DNA of 64,000 bases from Nocardia aurea. Its GTDB lineage: Bacteria > Actinomycetota > Actinomycetes > Mycobacteriales > Mycobacteriaceae. Below are positions 1-8,746 of this stretch, one piece after another. The stretch's first letter is position 1, and each line of letters begins with the position of its first letter. Position numbers and translations under genes: made by a program. Location of the stretch: the NCBI RefSeq assembly GCF_003123685.1, contig NZ_QCYJ01000099.1, positions 153,109 to 217,108 on the forward strand. Direction: 5' to 3'. The notes under the pieces are model-generated. The model worked only from the letters and a program-made list of their open reading frames with translations, was not told where the DNA came from and did no database searches.

Positions 1-1
1 C

Positions 2-568
2 GCGCTCGCACCCGACGAACCGGAGCCGCACGGACTGGTGGCACTGATGGAATTCCAGGCGTCACGGCTCCGCGCACGAACCGATGCCGGCGGTCGGCCG
101 GTGCCGCTCGACCGTCAGGACCGGACCCGCTGGGACCGCTTGCTCATCACCCACGCCGAGGGTGCGCTGCGGCGGGCCGATCGACTCGGCGGACGCGGGT
201 CCTACGTGCTGCAAGCCTCGATCGCCGCCTGCCATGCCCGCGCGACCAGCGCCGAAGCCACCGACTGGCATCGCATCGCCGCGCTCTATCGCGAGCTCGG
301 CGCGCTCACCGGCTCGCCGGTGGTGGAGCTGAACCGGGCCGTCGCGGTGTCGATGGCCGAAGGACCCGCGGCCGCGTTGTCCATCGTCGACGAGCTGTCG
401 GCCCTCGCCGCCCTGCGCGGCTATCACCTGCTGCCCGCCGTGCGGGGCGACCTGCTGCGCAAACTCGAACGCCGCGACGAGGCGCGCTCGGAGTTCGAAC
501 GGGCCGCGGCGATGACGGGTAACGAGGCCGAGCGGACGCTGCTGCTCGAGCGGGCCGCGTCCTGCTGA
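2..568 (+). CDS. ECF42-type RNA polymerase sigma factor, C-terminal part
   Basis: The reading frame is open from the first bases of the window, so the gene begins upstream. The visible 188 codons match the C-terminal accessory region of ECF42-type sigma factors (DUF6596 followed by a TPR-like tail). Recognisable signatures are LMEFQASR, a conserved PVPLDRQDR block, RWDRLLI and the helical VELNRAVAVSMAEGP and GYHLLPAVRGDLLR segments. Sigma regions 2 and 4 lie outside the window. ECF42 genes usually sit beside a YCII/DGPF-domain gene, which would also be upstream. The product is expected to direct RNA polymerase to a small stress regulon. The family call rests on the tail only. Confidence 0.85.
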   Translation, partial: ALAPDEPEPHGLVALMEFQASRLRARTDAGGRPVPLDRQDRTRWDRLLITHAEGALRRADRLGGRGSYVLQASIAACHARATSAEATDWHRIAALYRELGALTGSPVVELNRAVAVSMAEGPAAALSIVDELSALAALRGYHLLPAVRGDLLRKLERRDEARSEFERAAAMTGNEAERTLLLERAASC

Positions 569-682
569 ACGGTGGCGATCGATCACCGCGTGCGTCGCGT
601 CGTCAGCACAGAGACCGCGAAGCACCGTCCGGTCCGGAGCCCAGGAGAAGCGCCGACCGAATCGGGTCGGCGGCGGCGCGGG

Positions 683-1210
683 TCACGCCGCGCTGTCGAG
701 GCGTGCGGGCTCCGGTGACGCGGCGGGTTCGAGACGCAGCACGGCAAGCAGTGCCAGCGCCGCCGCCCCGCCGACGATAGCGATATCGGCGACGTTACCG
801 ACGAAATAGCCGTTGTAGTCGATGAAGTCGACGATGTGGCCTCGGGCGAAGCCGGGTGCGCGCAGCAGTCGATCCGCGAAATGGCTGATCGCGCCGCCGA
901 GGAGTACGCCGACGGCTGTCGCGCCGGGATAGGTGTGCACGCGGCGCGCGAATGCGCAGAGACCGATGACGGCGAGGCCCGCGATGACGGTCAGGATCCA
1001 GGTGTACGCGGCGGCCGTGCCGAAGGCCGCGCCGGGGTTGTACACCAGCCGCCACTGGAGGAATTCGCCCGCGACCGGGGTCGCGGAACCGGGCGTCAGG
1101 CTGCTCTGCGCCCACCATTTGGTGAGTTGGTCGGCGGCGACGACCGCTGCCGCGAGGACGGGGATCGACAGGCGTGTTCCGCGGGATGCGCTCACGGATG
1201 GGCGTTTCAT
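683..1210 (-). CDS. lspA: Lipoprotein signal peptidase II (LspA), divergent
   Basis: Membrane aspartyl peptidase that removes signal peptides from prolipoproteins. The 175-residue product has four hydrophobic segments and the motifs ADQLTKWW, VYNPGAAFG and HIVDFIDY. The two catalytic Asp positions are kept in ADRLL and GNVADIAI. The usual GNxxDR motif reads SHFADR, so the conserved Asn is replaced by His. ATG at 1210 is preferred over an ATG 36 bases upstream because a GGGAG Shine-Dalgarno stretch lies about 10 bases before it. The gene stands alone rather than beside rluD, so this may be a second LspA copy. Function as a signal peptidase is likely but the altered motif leaves doubt. Confidence 0.82.
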   Translation of the reverse strand: MKRPSVSASRGTRLSIPVLAAAVVAADQLTKWWAQSSLTPGSATPVAGEFLQWRLVYNPGAAFGTAAAYTWILTVIAGLAVIGLCAFARRVHTYPGATAVGVLLGGAISHFADRLLRAPGFARGHIVDFIDYNGYFVGNVADIAIVGGAAALALLAVLRLEPAASPEPARLDSAA

Positions 1211-1295
1211 GGTCTCGTTTCTCCCGGTACCTCGAACAGGATGCAATCTACCCGTGTGCTCGACCGCGCTCGGAGCCGATCTCGGGGCGGTCGAA

Positions 1296-1511
1296 TCAGC
1301 GTCGGCACCGGGCTGTGGCCGCTCCTACGCCGACGACTCGCACGTCCGAAATCTTCACGCTGGGTGACATTTCACTCCAGTGGGCCACCACCAGCGTGTA
1401 CGGAATCTGCGCCCTCAACCCGCTTGCACCCGCGAACGGCTCCGCGAGCAGCTTCAGCAGGATCGCTTCTTCCCGCTGCGATAACGCTCGTGGCGAAATC
1501 GGAACGATCAT
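1296..1511 (-). CDS. Small hypothetical protein, possibly truncated
   Basis: A 71-residue frame with ATG preceded by an AAGGA stretch about 9 bases upstream. The first 50 residues (SPRALSQREEAILLKLL, then an FAGASGLRAQIP segment) resemble the N-terminus of a family of small actinobacterial proteins that open with a helix and then an FPGxxxLRxQ motif and a Cys-rich hairpin. Here the Cys residues are missing and the frame ends soon after, so the copy may be decayed. The function of that family is unknown to me. It fills the otherwise empty stretch between the lspA promoter and the next lipoprotein gene. Confidence 0.45.
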   Translation of the reverse strand: MIVPISPRALSQREEAILLKLLAEPFAGASGLRAQIPYTLVVAHWSEMSPSVKISDVRVVGVGAATARCRR

Positions 1512-1650
1512 GTCGAATTCCTTTTCCGGTCAGGCCGACCGACGAGCGGGCCTGCTCGAGGCGCGATGAACACCGGTTGGCGAATAGCCCCGAGCACGCT
1601 GATGGCACCATAGGCGCTAACACCGCCTCCGTTCCGAGGGATATTCCGGT

Positions 1651-2538
1651 GTGGGTGGAACGCGACGAGCTGTACTGGGCACCGTGATGGCTCTGTGCGT
1701 GCTGGCAGGCTGTGACGCACGGGTCGAACCGCCGGAAGTCGGTCCCGCCGGGGTGGATTTCGATGCCGAAGTGGTGGAATTCGATCCGTCCGGATTCAAC
1801 GGACCGACCTTCGCCGCGCTCATCGACAGTGAGTCCGCCGCCGAGGCGTTCGCGGGGTGGTTCGCGTCCCGGCGCGGTGCGGCTTCGACTCTGCCCCGGG
1901 TCGTCCGAAACCCCGAACTTCTCGGCGACACCGACACCCACGCCTATCTGGCGATGGTGACGAGCACCGGTTGCCGTGCCCCGACCAGCGCGACATTGGG
2001 ACGGGTCGGCACTGATCTGCGGCCCGAGTTGCTCGGCGGCATCGACCATCCGGAGTGTGTACGCGCCTACACACCATTCGTGGTGTTCAGAGTGCCGCGA
2101 GGCGCGATCGACGGCCTCGCCACGGTCGATGGAGCCGCCGTCGACCGTGACGGTCCGGCCGAAGCGATCGGAAGTGTCGAACTCTCCCCTACCGCGCCGG
2201 TCTTCACACCACGCGAGGTCACCGATCCCGGGCGACGCGCCGAACTCGCCGACGAACTCGCCGCGACGGGCAGCGACCGCGCCCGCGTGCTCGCGACCCT
2301 CGACCGGAGTTCCCGGCTCCTCGACGAATACGGCCCGACGACCCTGCGCCGCTACGCTTTTCCGGTCCGGTCCTGCCCCGACGATCTCCTCGTCCTCGAC
2401 GTCGGCCGGACCGAACTCCGCGCCCGGGCGCTCGCCCGCGTCGACGCTGCACTGACCTGCGAGGCGCCGACGACCCACCTGGCCGTGTTCGATGTGCGCT
2501 CGATCCATGTTCCGGACGGAGCCCGACCGGCGAGCTGA
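1651..2538 (+). CDS. Putative lipoprotein of unknown function
   Basis: The 295-residue product starts at a GTG with a short basic N-terminus, a hydrophobic stretch (VLGTVMALCVLAGC) and a lipobox LAGC with Cys near residue 21. It is therefore predicted to be a membrane-anchored exported lipoprotein. The rest is hydrophilic with several Cys residues and a repeated VELSPTAP/VTDPGRR type composition, and I recognise no enzymatic domain. A GAGGG stretch lies about 11 bases before the start. It reads alone between a minus-strand small ORF and the CocE-like gene. Actinobacterial genomes carry many such lineage-specific lipoproteins. Confidence 0.7.
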   Translation: MGGTRRAVLGTVMALCVLAGCDARVEPPEVGPAGVDFDAEVVEFDPSGFNGPTFAALIDSESAAEAFAGWFASRRGAASTLPRVVRNPELLGDTDTHAYLAMVTSTGCRAPTSATLGRVGTDLRPELLGGIDHPECVRAYTPFVVFRVPRGAIDGLATVDGAAVDRDGPAEAIGSVELSPTAPVFTPREVTDPGRRAELADELAATGSDRARVLATLDRSSRLLDEYGPTTLRRYAFPVRSCPDDLLVLDVGRTELRARALARVDAALTCEAPTTHLAVFDVRSIHVPDGARPAS

Positions 2539-2714
2539 GCGCCGCGCCCCAGGGGGCCTGCTCGGTCTCGGGTGGCGAACGTGCGGCTCGATCCGGCCGG
2601 GCGGGGCGGTTCGCGCTGGGCGCGCGAGTTGAGGGTGGGCGACACGGTCCGCATATCGCGCACCCCGAACAAGCGCAACCGGCGCACCCCCGGTTCCTGG
2701 GGCTGGACTCGCCG

Positions 2715-4430
2715 ATGACATGCGGCGATAGTCCATGGGTGAGCTCGGTGTCGGTCGTGGTGCGGGTGTTGGCGGGTCTGATGCTGGCCGTCGGGGTGAC
2801 GGCACCGGTGACGGTGGCAGAGCCACAGCCGGTCGCCGATCCGTGGTCGGACGGGGTTCCGGTGACGCACCAGTACCGCCAGACCTACCTGACCGCGCCG
2901 GACGGCACCCGACTACACGCGGACATCCTGCGCCCCGCCGGCCTGCCCGAGGACGCCCGCACGCCGGTGATCCTGACCGTCAGCCCGTATCGGTCGCACA
3001 CCGCCTACATCTCGTTGCCCCGCCTGACGGGTGGGCCGTCCACCGAATCCCTCCCGGTGGAGATGGCGTTGCGGGCGGGCTACACCTACGTCATCGTCGA
3101 CCTCCGCGGTTTCGGCGGTTCCGACGGCTGCCCGGATTACGGCGGGCCGGGCGAGCGTTCGGATGTGGTCACGGCGGTGGAGTGGGCGGCGAGCCAACCG
3201 TGGTCGACGGGTCGGGTCGGCATGGTCGGGGTGTCCTACGAGGCGTGGACCGGGTTGCTGGGTCTGGCCGCGAAGCCGAGGGGGTTGGCGGCGGTGGCGG
3301 CGTTCTCCCCGGTGGTCGATCCGTACTCGTATCTGTACATGCAGGGCGTTTCGTGGAAGTTCTCGGGAAAGCCGGTGACCGAGAACGGAATACGGCCCGC
3401 GGATCAGGTCGGGCTGGAGAATCTCGCGATCGCGTCGACGCCGGGTAGGCCCGAGGATTCCGCCGAATACCGGGCCAACGCGATCGCCATGACGCAGCGG
3501 TGCGCCGAGGACTATCTGTCGCTGACCGGGGACCACGATGCGAACCGGTCCGGCTGGCGGGAACGCGATCTGGTGACGGCGACCCGTGGCAATACGATTC
3601 CGCTGTTCCTCGGGCAGGGTTTTCTCGACGCCAACACCCGCCCGGATCGCGTATTCGACCTGTGGCAGGCGCAGGGACCCGGTGAGCATCGCGCGTGGTT
3701 CGGCCAGTGGGGCCACAGCGACTGTCACACCAAATGCGGCACACCGAATTTCGACACCGAACTGCTGGCGTTCTTCGACCGGCATGTGGCGCTGCGGACG
3801 GTCGAGATTCCCGGACCGACGGTGACGGTCGGACAGTTCGACGGCGGGTGGCGCGCCGAATCCGCCTGGCCCCCGGCGGATTCGCGCCGGCACCCGGTCG
3901 AGCTGCGGACCGGGGCCTATACCGATCGAGGTTTCCTACCCGGCCCGGACCGGGAGATCTGGTCGATATCGCAGCCGTTCGACCGGGTGACGCATCTGTC
4001 CGGGGTCGCGACCGCGTCGCTGCGGCTGGGCGGTCCCCCGTCCGCGACGGCGACGATCGAGCTCTACGACATCGAACCGAGCGGGCGCGCCACACTCGTC
4101 ACCCGGGGTATCGCGCCGGTCGCCGCCGACACCCGGATCCGGACGCTGGCCCAGGACTGGCCGCTGGCCGCCGGGCATCGACTCGGGGTGCGGATCACCG
4201 ATGTCGTGGACGACGTGTGGTCGCACGCACCGGCCGACGCACGGGTGACCGTCGACGCCGCGCGACTCGAACTTCCGCTGCTCACCGACGCCAGGGTGCC
4301 CGATCTGACCGGCGGCACCAGCGAGGCACACGCGAAGTGGCGCGTGGAGAAGACGACGACGCTCTCGCCCGAGGTGTTGAACAATGCAGTGATGTTCATG
4401 AACTTGCCGAACGAGACGGGCCGACCGTGA
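2715..4430 (+). CDS. Secreted CocE/NonD-type hydrolase (X-Pro dipeptidyl-peptidase family)
   Basis: The 571-residue protein has a signal sequence (VVVRVLAGLMLAVGV, cleavage expected near the AEPQP segment) and an S15-type alpha/beta hydrolase domain. The entry motif APDGTRLHADILRPAG, the oxyanion/elbow region DLRGFGGSDGC and the nucleophile elbow GVSYEAW are visible. A C-terminal jelly-roll (from about residue 400) matches the X-Pro DAP C-terminal domain. The family cleaves esters or Pro-terminated peptides, and the substrate here is unknown. A GTG 24 bases downstream is an equally plausible start. The stop overlaps the start of the next gene by 4 bases, so the two are probably translationally coupled. 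Confidence 0.88.
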   Translation: MTCGDSPWVSSVSVVVRVLAGLMLAVGVTAPVTVAEPQPVADPWSDGVPVTHQYRQTYLTAPDGTRLHADILRPAGLPEDARTPVILTVSPYRSHTAYISLPRLTGGPSTESLPVEMALRAGYTYVIVDLRGFGGSDGCPDYGGPGERSDVVTAVEWAASQPWSTGRVGMVGVSYEAWTGLLGLAAKPRGLAAVAAFSPVVDPYSYLYMQGVSWKFSGKPVTENGIRPADQVGLENLAIASTPGRPEDSAEYRANAIAMTQRCAEDYLSLTGDHDANRSGWRERDLVTATRGNTIPLFLGQGFLDANTRPDRVFDLWQAQGPGEHRAWFGQWGHSDCHTKCGTPNFDTELLAFFDRHVALRTVEIPGPTVTVGQFDGGWRAESAWPPADSRRHPVELRTGAYTDRGFLPGPDREIWSISQPFDRVTHLSGVATASLRLGGPPSATATIELYDIEPSGRATLVTRGIAPVAADTRIRTLAQDWPLAAGHRLGVRITDVVDDVWSHAPADARVTVDAARLELPLLTDARVPDLTGGTSEAHAKWRVEKTTTLSPEVLNNAVMFMNLPNETGRP

Positions 4431-5812
4431 GCTCGGGTGGGCCCGCGCCGAGCACCCCCGTGACGAACCCGGTCGACGACGCGGTCGCCGAGCGCTTGGC
4501 GCGGGCGTTGCGCTGCGTCACGATCTCCACCGAGGAACCGACCGACGCCGCCGACGGCGAGTTCGCGCGTCTGGCCGAGCACCTGGAGCTGTCCTTCCCG
4601 CTGACGCACGCCGAACTCGAGCTGGAGACCTTCGGTCGCAGCAGGCTCTACCGCTGGGCGGGTGCGGAGCCGGATCGGGTGTCGGCGATTCTGCTCGCGC
4701 ATCAGGACGTGGTTCCGGTCGGGGACGAACCGGGCTGGACGCATCCGCCGTTCGACGGCGTGGTGGACGCGGACCACATCTGGGGTCGCGGCGCCATCGA
4801 TGACAAGAGCAGGCTGATGGCGATCCTGGAGGCGGTGGAGGCCGCGCTCGCCGACGGGGTGCGCCCCCGGCACACCGTCTACCTGGCGTTCGGCCACGAC
4901 GAGGAGGTGTTCGGCGACGACGGCGCGGTCCGCATGGCGCGGCGGTTGCGTGAGGCGGGGGTGCGCGCGGATCTGCTGCTGGACGAGGGCGGCGTGATCA
5001 CCCGGGGCGTCGCCGACGGGGTGGATCGCCCGGTGGCGTCCATCATGCTGGGCGAGAAGGGCTATGCCACCGTCCGGCTGTCGGTGCGGGAGGTGGGCGG
5101 ACATTCCTCGATGCCGGGTAGGCAGACCGCCGTGGGCAGGCTCGCCCGCGCGGTGGCGCGCGTCCAGGACAATCCGATGCCGTTGCGGCTCACTCCCGGC
5201 GCGATCGACATGCTCTCGCGACTGCGCCACGCGATGCCCGAGGCCAGGCGACGTCTGCTCGGTCTGGCGTCGGTCGGTGTCGTCGCGCCGCTCATCACCC
5301 GGATCCTGGCCCGGACTCCGCAGACCGAGGCGATGGTCCGCACGACCACGGCGCCCACCGTCATCCGCGGCGGTGTGAAGGCGAACGTCCTGCCCCAGCA
5401 CGCCGAGGCGCTGGTCAATTTCCGGATTCTGCCGGGGGACTCGGTCGACACGGTGCTCGCGCACTGCCGCGAGGTCGTGCGTGACGCCGATGTCCACATC
5501 GAACTGGTCGGGATGTCCTCGGAACCTTCCGGTAGCGCTACTCCGGGTCCCGCCTACGAGATGATCGCCGCGCTCGCCGAGGCGGTCGTGCCGGGGATCG
5601 CGGTCACCACCGGCATCGTGCCGGGAGCCACCGATTCCCGGCACTACGACGATCTGGCCGTCACCCGCTGCAATTTCGCGCCGATCGTGCTGACGGCCGC
5701 GGACCTGGCGACGATCCACGGAACCGACGAGCGGATCTCCCGGGTGAACTACGCTCGGCTGATCGAGTTCAACAGACGGCTGATCGACGCGCTCGCGACG
5801 GGCCCCGAGTAG
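4427..5812 (+). CDS. M20 family metallopeptidase (PM20D1-like)
   Basis: The frame is open far upstream, but the GTG at 4427 overlapping the preceding stop (GTGA) gives a 461-residue protein of normal length for M20 enzymes. Metal-binding and catalytic motifs are present: LLAHQDVVPVG (His, Asp), GRGAIDDKS (bridging Asp), FGHDEEVFGDDG (catalytic Glu pair), LDEGG, and a C-terminal PGATDSRHYDDL with the last metal His. An inserted dimerisation domain spans roughly residues 220-330. Closest in style to carboxypeptidase S/PM20D1 enzymes that hydrolyse dipeptides or N-acyl amino acids. It forms an operon with the CocE-like gene, suggesting joint processing of an external peptide or acyl amide. Confidence 0.9.
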   Translation: MSSGGPAPSTPVTNPVDDAVAERLARALRCVTISTEEPTDAADGEFARLAEHLELSFPLTHAELELETFGRSRLYRWAGAEPDRVSAILLAHQDVVPVGDEPGWTHPPFDGVVDADHIWGRGAIDDKSRLMAILEAVEAALADGVRPRHTVYLAFGHDEEVFGDDGAVRMARRLREAGVRADLLLDEGGVITRGVADGVDRPVASIMLGEKGYATVRLSVREVGGHSSMPGRQTAVGRLARAVARVQDNPMPLRLTPGAIDMLSRLRHAMPEARRRLLGLASVGVVAPLITRILARTPQTEAMVRTTTAPTVIRGGVKANVLPQHAEALVNFRILPGDSVDTVLAHCREVVRDADVHIELVGMSSEPSGSATPGPAYEMIAALAEAVVPGIAVTTGIVPGATDSRHYDDLAVTRCNFAPIVLTAADLATIHGTDERISRVNYARLIEFNRRLIDALATGPE

Positions 5813-5836
5813 TCGACGCGACCGGAAGGAGCGCGG

Positions 5837-6679
5837 GTGACCCGCACCGAAGAAGGCGTTTTCGAAGGCAGTGGCAGCCGGATCGCCTGGCGCGCATGGC
5901 TTCCCGAGACGGCGACGCGCGCGGTCGTCGTGCTCGTGCACGGTGTCGCCGAACATTCGGGCCGCTACGCCCATGTCGGCACCCGGCTGGCCGACGCCGG
6001 TTTCGCCGTCTACGCGCTCGATCACCTCGGACACGGGAAATCCGCGGGCGGCGGCGGGGCGAATATCGGATCGATGGACATCTCGGCCGACAATGTCGCG
6101 GCCATGCTCGCCCTCGCGATCCGCGAACAACCGGATGTGCCGACCTTCCTACTCGGGCATTCGATGGGCAGTCTGATCACGCTGTATCTGGCGACCCGCG
6201 AACCCGTCGACGTCACCGGAATCATCCTGTCGGCTCCCCCGCTCGATATCCCGGTCGGCAATCCGTTGCAGCGCCTGTTCGCGCCGGTACTGAGCACGCT
6301 GACGCCGAATCTCGGTGTGCTGACCCTGGATTCCTCGATGATCAGCCGCGATCCGGCGGTGGTCAGCGCCTACGACAACGATCCGCTGGTGTTCCGCGGC
6401 AAGCTGCCCGCCCGCACGGGCGCGGAGATCCTGCGCGGCACCGACCTGGTCAAGAAACGGCTCGGCGAGCTCGCCCAGCCGCTGCTGGTGCTGCACGGCA
6501 CGGCCGACGCGCTGGCTGCGCCGTCCAGCACCGATCTGGTGGAGCGCGGCGCCGGATCGAAGGATCTGACGGTGATCCGCTACGAGGGCTTCTACCACGA
6601 GGTATTCAACGAACCGGAGCAGGACAGGGTTCTGACCGACGTGGTCGAATGGCTGGAGCGCCACATTACCGGGCAGTAG
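5837..6679 (+). CDS. Monoacylglycerol lipase-like alpha/beta hydrolase
   Basis: The 280-residue enzyme carries the serine-lipase fold with LVHGVAEHSGRY (oxyanion region), DHLGHGKS and the nucleophile elbow GHSMG (Ser about 109), followed by Asp in GTADAL and His in FYHEVFNE. This set is typical of bacterial monoacylglycerol lipases such as Rv0183 of M. tuberculosis, which release fatty acid and glycerol from host or membrane lipid. The GTG start is supported by a strong GGAAGGAG 5-6 bases upstream. It follows the M20 gene by only 24 bases and precedes ribH by 9 bases, so it is likely the third gene of one operon. Confidence 0.92.
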   Translation: MTRTEEGVFEGSGSRIAWRAWLPETATRAVVVLVHGVAEHSGRYAHVGTRLADAGFAVYALDHLGHGKSAGGGGANIGSMDISADNVAAMLALAIREQPDVPTFLLGHSMGSLITLYLATREPVDVTGIILSAPPLDIPVGNPLQRLFAPVLSTLTPNLGVLTLDSSMISRDPAVVSAYDNDPLVFRGKLPARTGAEILRGTDLVKKRLGELAQPLLVLHGTADALAAPSSTDLVERGAGSKDLTVIRYEGFYHEVFNEPEQDRVLTDVVEWLERHITGQ

Positions 6680-6688
6680 ACTCCCGGC

Positions 6689-7156
6689 ATGGGAACCACA
6701 TCCACCGGATCGGTCGCCTTCGTTCGCGCTATGTGGCACAGCTCGATCGTCGGTAAGGCTTTAGAGGGCTTCACCGCCGAATTGTCCGATCTCGGCTTCG
6801 ACCCCGACACCGTCGACGTCTTCGAGGTGCCCGGCGCCTTCGAGATCCCGCTGCACGCCAAACGGCTCGCCGCCAGCGGGAAGTACTCCGCCGTCGTGGC
6901 CGCCGCGCTGGTCGTCGACGGCGGCATCTACCGGCACGATTTCGTCGCCTCCGCGGTGATCGACGGACTGATGCGCGTGCAGCTCGACACCGACGTCCCG
7001 GTGTTCTCGGTGGTGCTCACCCCCCATCATTTCCACGAGCACAGCGAGCACGTCACCTATTTCACCGACCATTTCGTCACCAAGGGCGCCGAGGCCGCCC
7101 GCGCGCTGGCGACCACGCTCAACTCGCTGCGGTCGCTGCCCGCCGTCGCCGACTGA
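6689..7156 (+). CDS. ribH: 6,7-dimethyl-8-ribityllumazine synthase, type II
   Basis: Condenses 5-amino-6-ribitylaminouracil with dihydroxybutanone phosphate in riboflavin synthesis. The 155-residue sequence has the RibH2 (decameric, Brucella/Mesorhizobium) signatures: FVRAMWHSSIV at the N-terminus, VPGAFEIPLHAKRLA, GGIYRHDFVA with the active-site His, RVQLDTDVPVFSVVLTPHHFHEH and FVTKGAEAARA. The HHFHEH stretch separates it from the icosahedral type-I enzyme. No other rib gene is nearby; the gene sits directly downstream of a lipase, so it is probably a second, unlinked lumazine synthase. In Brucella the type-II enzyme is an additional copy linked to virulence and stress. Confidence 0.93.
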   Translation: MGTTSTGSVAFVRAMWHSSIVGKALEGFTAELSDLGFDPDTVDVFEVPGAFEIPLHAKRLAASGKYSAVVAAALVVDGGIYRHDFVASAVIDGLMRVQLDTDVPVFSVVLTPHHFHEHSEHVTYFTDHFVTKGAEAARALATTLNSLRSLPAVAD

Positions 7157-7165
7157 TCCGCCCGC

Positions 7166-8614
7166 TCAGGCGAATTTCGTCAGGCAGGCCCGCTCGCCGT
7201 CGAGTACACCGGTCCGGAACGCCTCGAGCCGCTGATACCCGCTCGTCACGATCTTGCCGTCGACATCGGCGGCGGCGAGACCGTCGGAGAGCAGTCCGGA
7301 GACCGCCTCGTCGAGATCCTTGGCCGACAACCGTGGGTCGCTGCTCGGTTCGCTCAACTCGGTGGTGAAAGCGCCGCTCAGGCAGGCCGTGCGCAGGCCC
7401 GCGGTGTCCGCGCCGGTCAGTTTCAGCCCGCGATCCTGTTGCACGGCGAGCATGTAGCGCGAGACGAACACGATGAAGGCGTTGTAGTCGCCCGCCACCG
7501 TGTCGGAGAGGACTTCCTCCTCGTCCGCGGCCACGGCGCGCTTGGCCAGCGTGCGCACATCGGTGCCGATCGTGTTCGAGGTCGGGCAGTAGGACACCGG
7601 CGCGGTCGCGGTGACCTTCGGGCAGTTCTTCACCACACCCGAATAGTCGAATTTCGGATTCTGCCGGATCGGGAACGCCTTGGCGAGCGCCTGGCTCACA
7701 CTCGTCAGCGAGGCCACGTCGACGGGCAGTTGCTGCTGTTCCTCGTCCTCGATCTCGAAGGTGGTCGGCAGGGTGCCGCGACGGCTCTCCAGTTCGTTGC
7801 GATCGATCTTCTTGCAGGCGGCGGCGCCGTCGTTGTAGCCGAGTTGCACCGCCGTCACCCGTTCGAAGGCCGAACCGTGGACATTGTCGGGGTCGCTGGG
7901 ATCGGTGTCGCGGATGGCGACCGTCACGCCGAGCACTCCGTCGAGTCCATCGGTCATATTCATCGTGAAATGTTTCGAATTCCCCTCGGCCACGTGGCGT
8001 AGGAAAACCCCGGCGAGGCAGTCGGCCTGCTGTTCCTGCACCAGTACCGGTGTCAGGAATCCCGCGATCTTCGCCTGCCCCTGGATGGCGTGACCGTATT
8101 CGTGCGCGAGCACCATCACCACCGCCATCGCGCCGTACTTCTTCTGCACCTCGGGCAGCAGTACCCCGCGATCCCAGCCGATGGTGTGATCACCCGAGCA
8201 GTAGGCGGCGTTGACCACCTGGTAGGTGTCGGAGCGGCAGAACTTGACCGATTTCTGCTCCGGCGCCTTCGCGTCCCAGGAGATGAAGCGGCTCACCGGC
8301 TTCAAGGTTCCGGGAAAGGTCTTGGCGTACTCGGCTTTCCAGTACTCCTCGATATCGGCGATGGCGTTGAGCGACAGCCGGTCGATGGCGCCGCCGTCCC
8401 CGTTCTCCGCCGTCAGCGGCGCGTCCGGGACGCCGGGGCGCGGGCCGCTCGTACCGCTGTTGGTCGCGGCGGCGGCGAGCTCCCACGGATTCTCCGTGAT
8501 CGTGGGAGCGGCGGCGTTCTCACCGGTGACGGTGACGGCGTCGCAGGCGGTCAGCGTGACGCCGAAGACGACGAGAGCCGCGATCACCCCGACGCGCAGT
8601 CGCGCGAACCTCAT
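7166..8614 (-). CDS. Neutral zinc metallopeptidase lipoprotein (YpfJ-like)
   Basis: The 482-residue product begins with a basic-hydrophobic signal (MRFARLRVGVIAALVVFGV) ending in a lipobox TACD, so it is predicted to be exported and lipid-anchored. The metallopeptidase motif HEYGHAIQGQ is centred near residue 170 and a downstream QEQQADCLAG supplies the third ligand, as in the YpfJ/putative neutral zinc metallopeptidase family. The C-terminal half is unassigned. The start at 8614 is chosen over an in-frame ATG 84 bases upstream because GGGGAGG lies 7 bases before it and the signal peptide begins there. The substrate is unknown. Confidence 0.88.
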   Translation of the reverse strand: MRFARLRVGVIAALVVFGVTLTACDAVTVTGENAAAPTITENPWELAAAATNSGTSGPRPGVPDAPLTAENGDGGAIDRLSLNAIADIEEYWKAEYAKTFPGTLKPVSRFISWDAKAPEQKSVKFCRSDTYQVVNAAYCSGDHTIGWDRGVLLPEVQKKYGAMAVVMVLAHEYGHAIQGQAKIAGFLTPVLVQEQQADCLAGVFLRHVAEGNSKHFTMNMTDGLDGVLGVTVAIRDTDPSDPDNVHGSAFERVTAVQLGYNDGAAACKKIDRNELESRRGTLPTTFEIEDEEQQQLPVDVASLTSVSQALAKAFPIRQNPKFDYSGVVKNCPKVTATAPVSYCPTSNTIGTDVRTLAKRAVAADEEEVLSDTVAGDYNAFIVFVSRYMLAVQQDRGLKLTGADTAGLRTACLSGAFTTELSEPSSDPRLSAKDLDEAVSGLLSDGLAAADVDGKIVTSGYQRLEAFRTGVLDGERACLTKFA

Positions 8615-8746
8615 CAGGTACCTCCCCGAAATCCTGTGCGGGACCCGCATGTTCACGGATCCGTCGGCGGATCCGCACATCCACCATCGAGCGTTCACAT
8701 GGTAATCGCAGATTTCGCGCCGCGCGCAGCGCGACCGGCCGCTCGA

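Noticed and set aside
3695..4426. N-terminal extension of the M20 peptidase frame
   Set aside because: It overlaps the CocE-like gene and is Arg/Gly-rich; the GTG at 4427 gives the normal family start.
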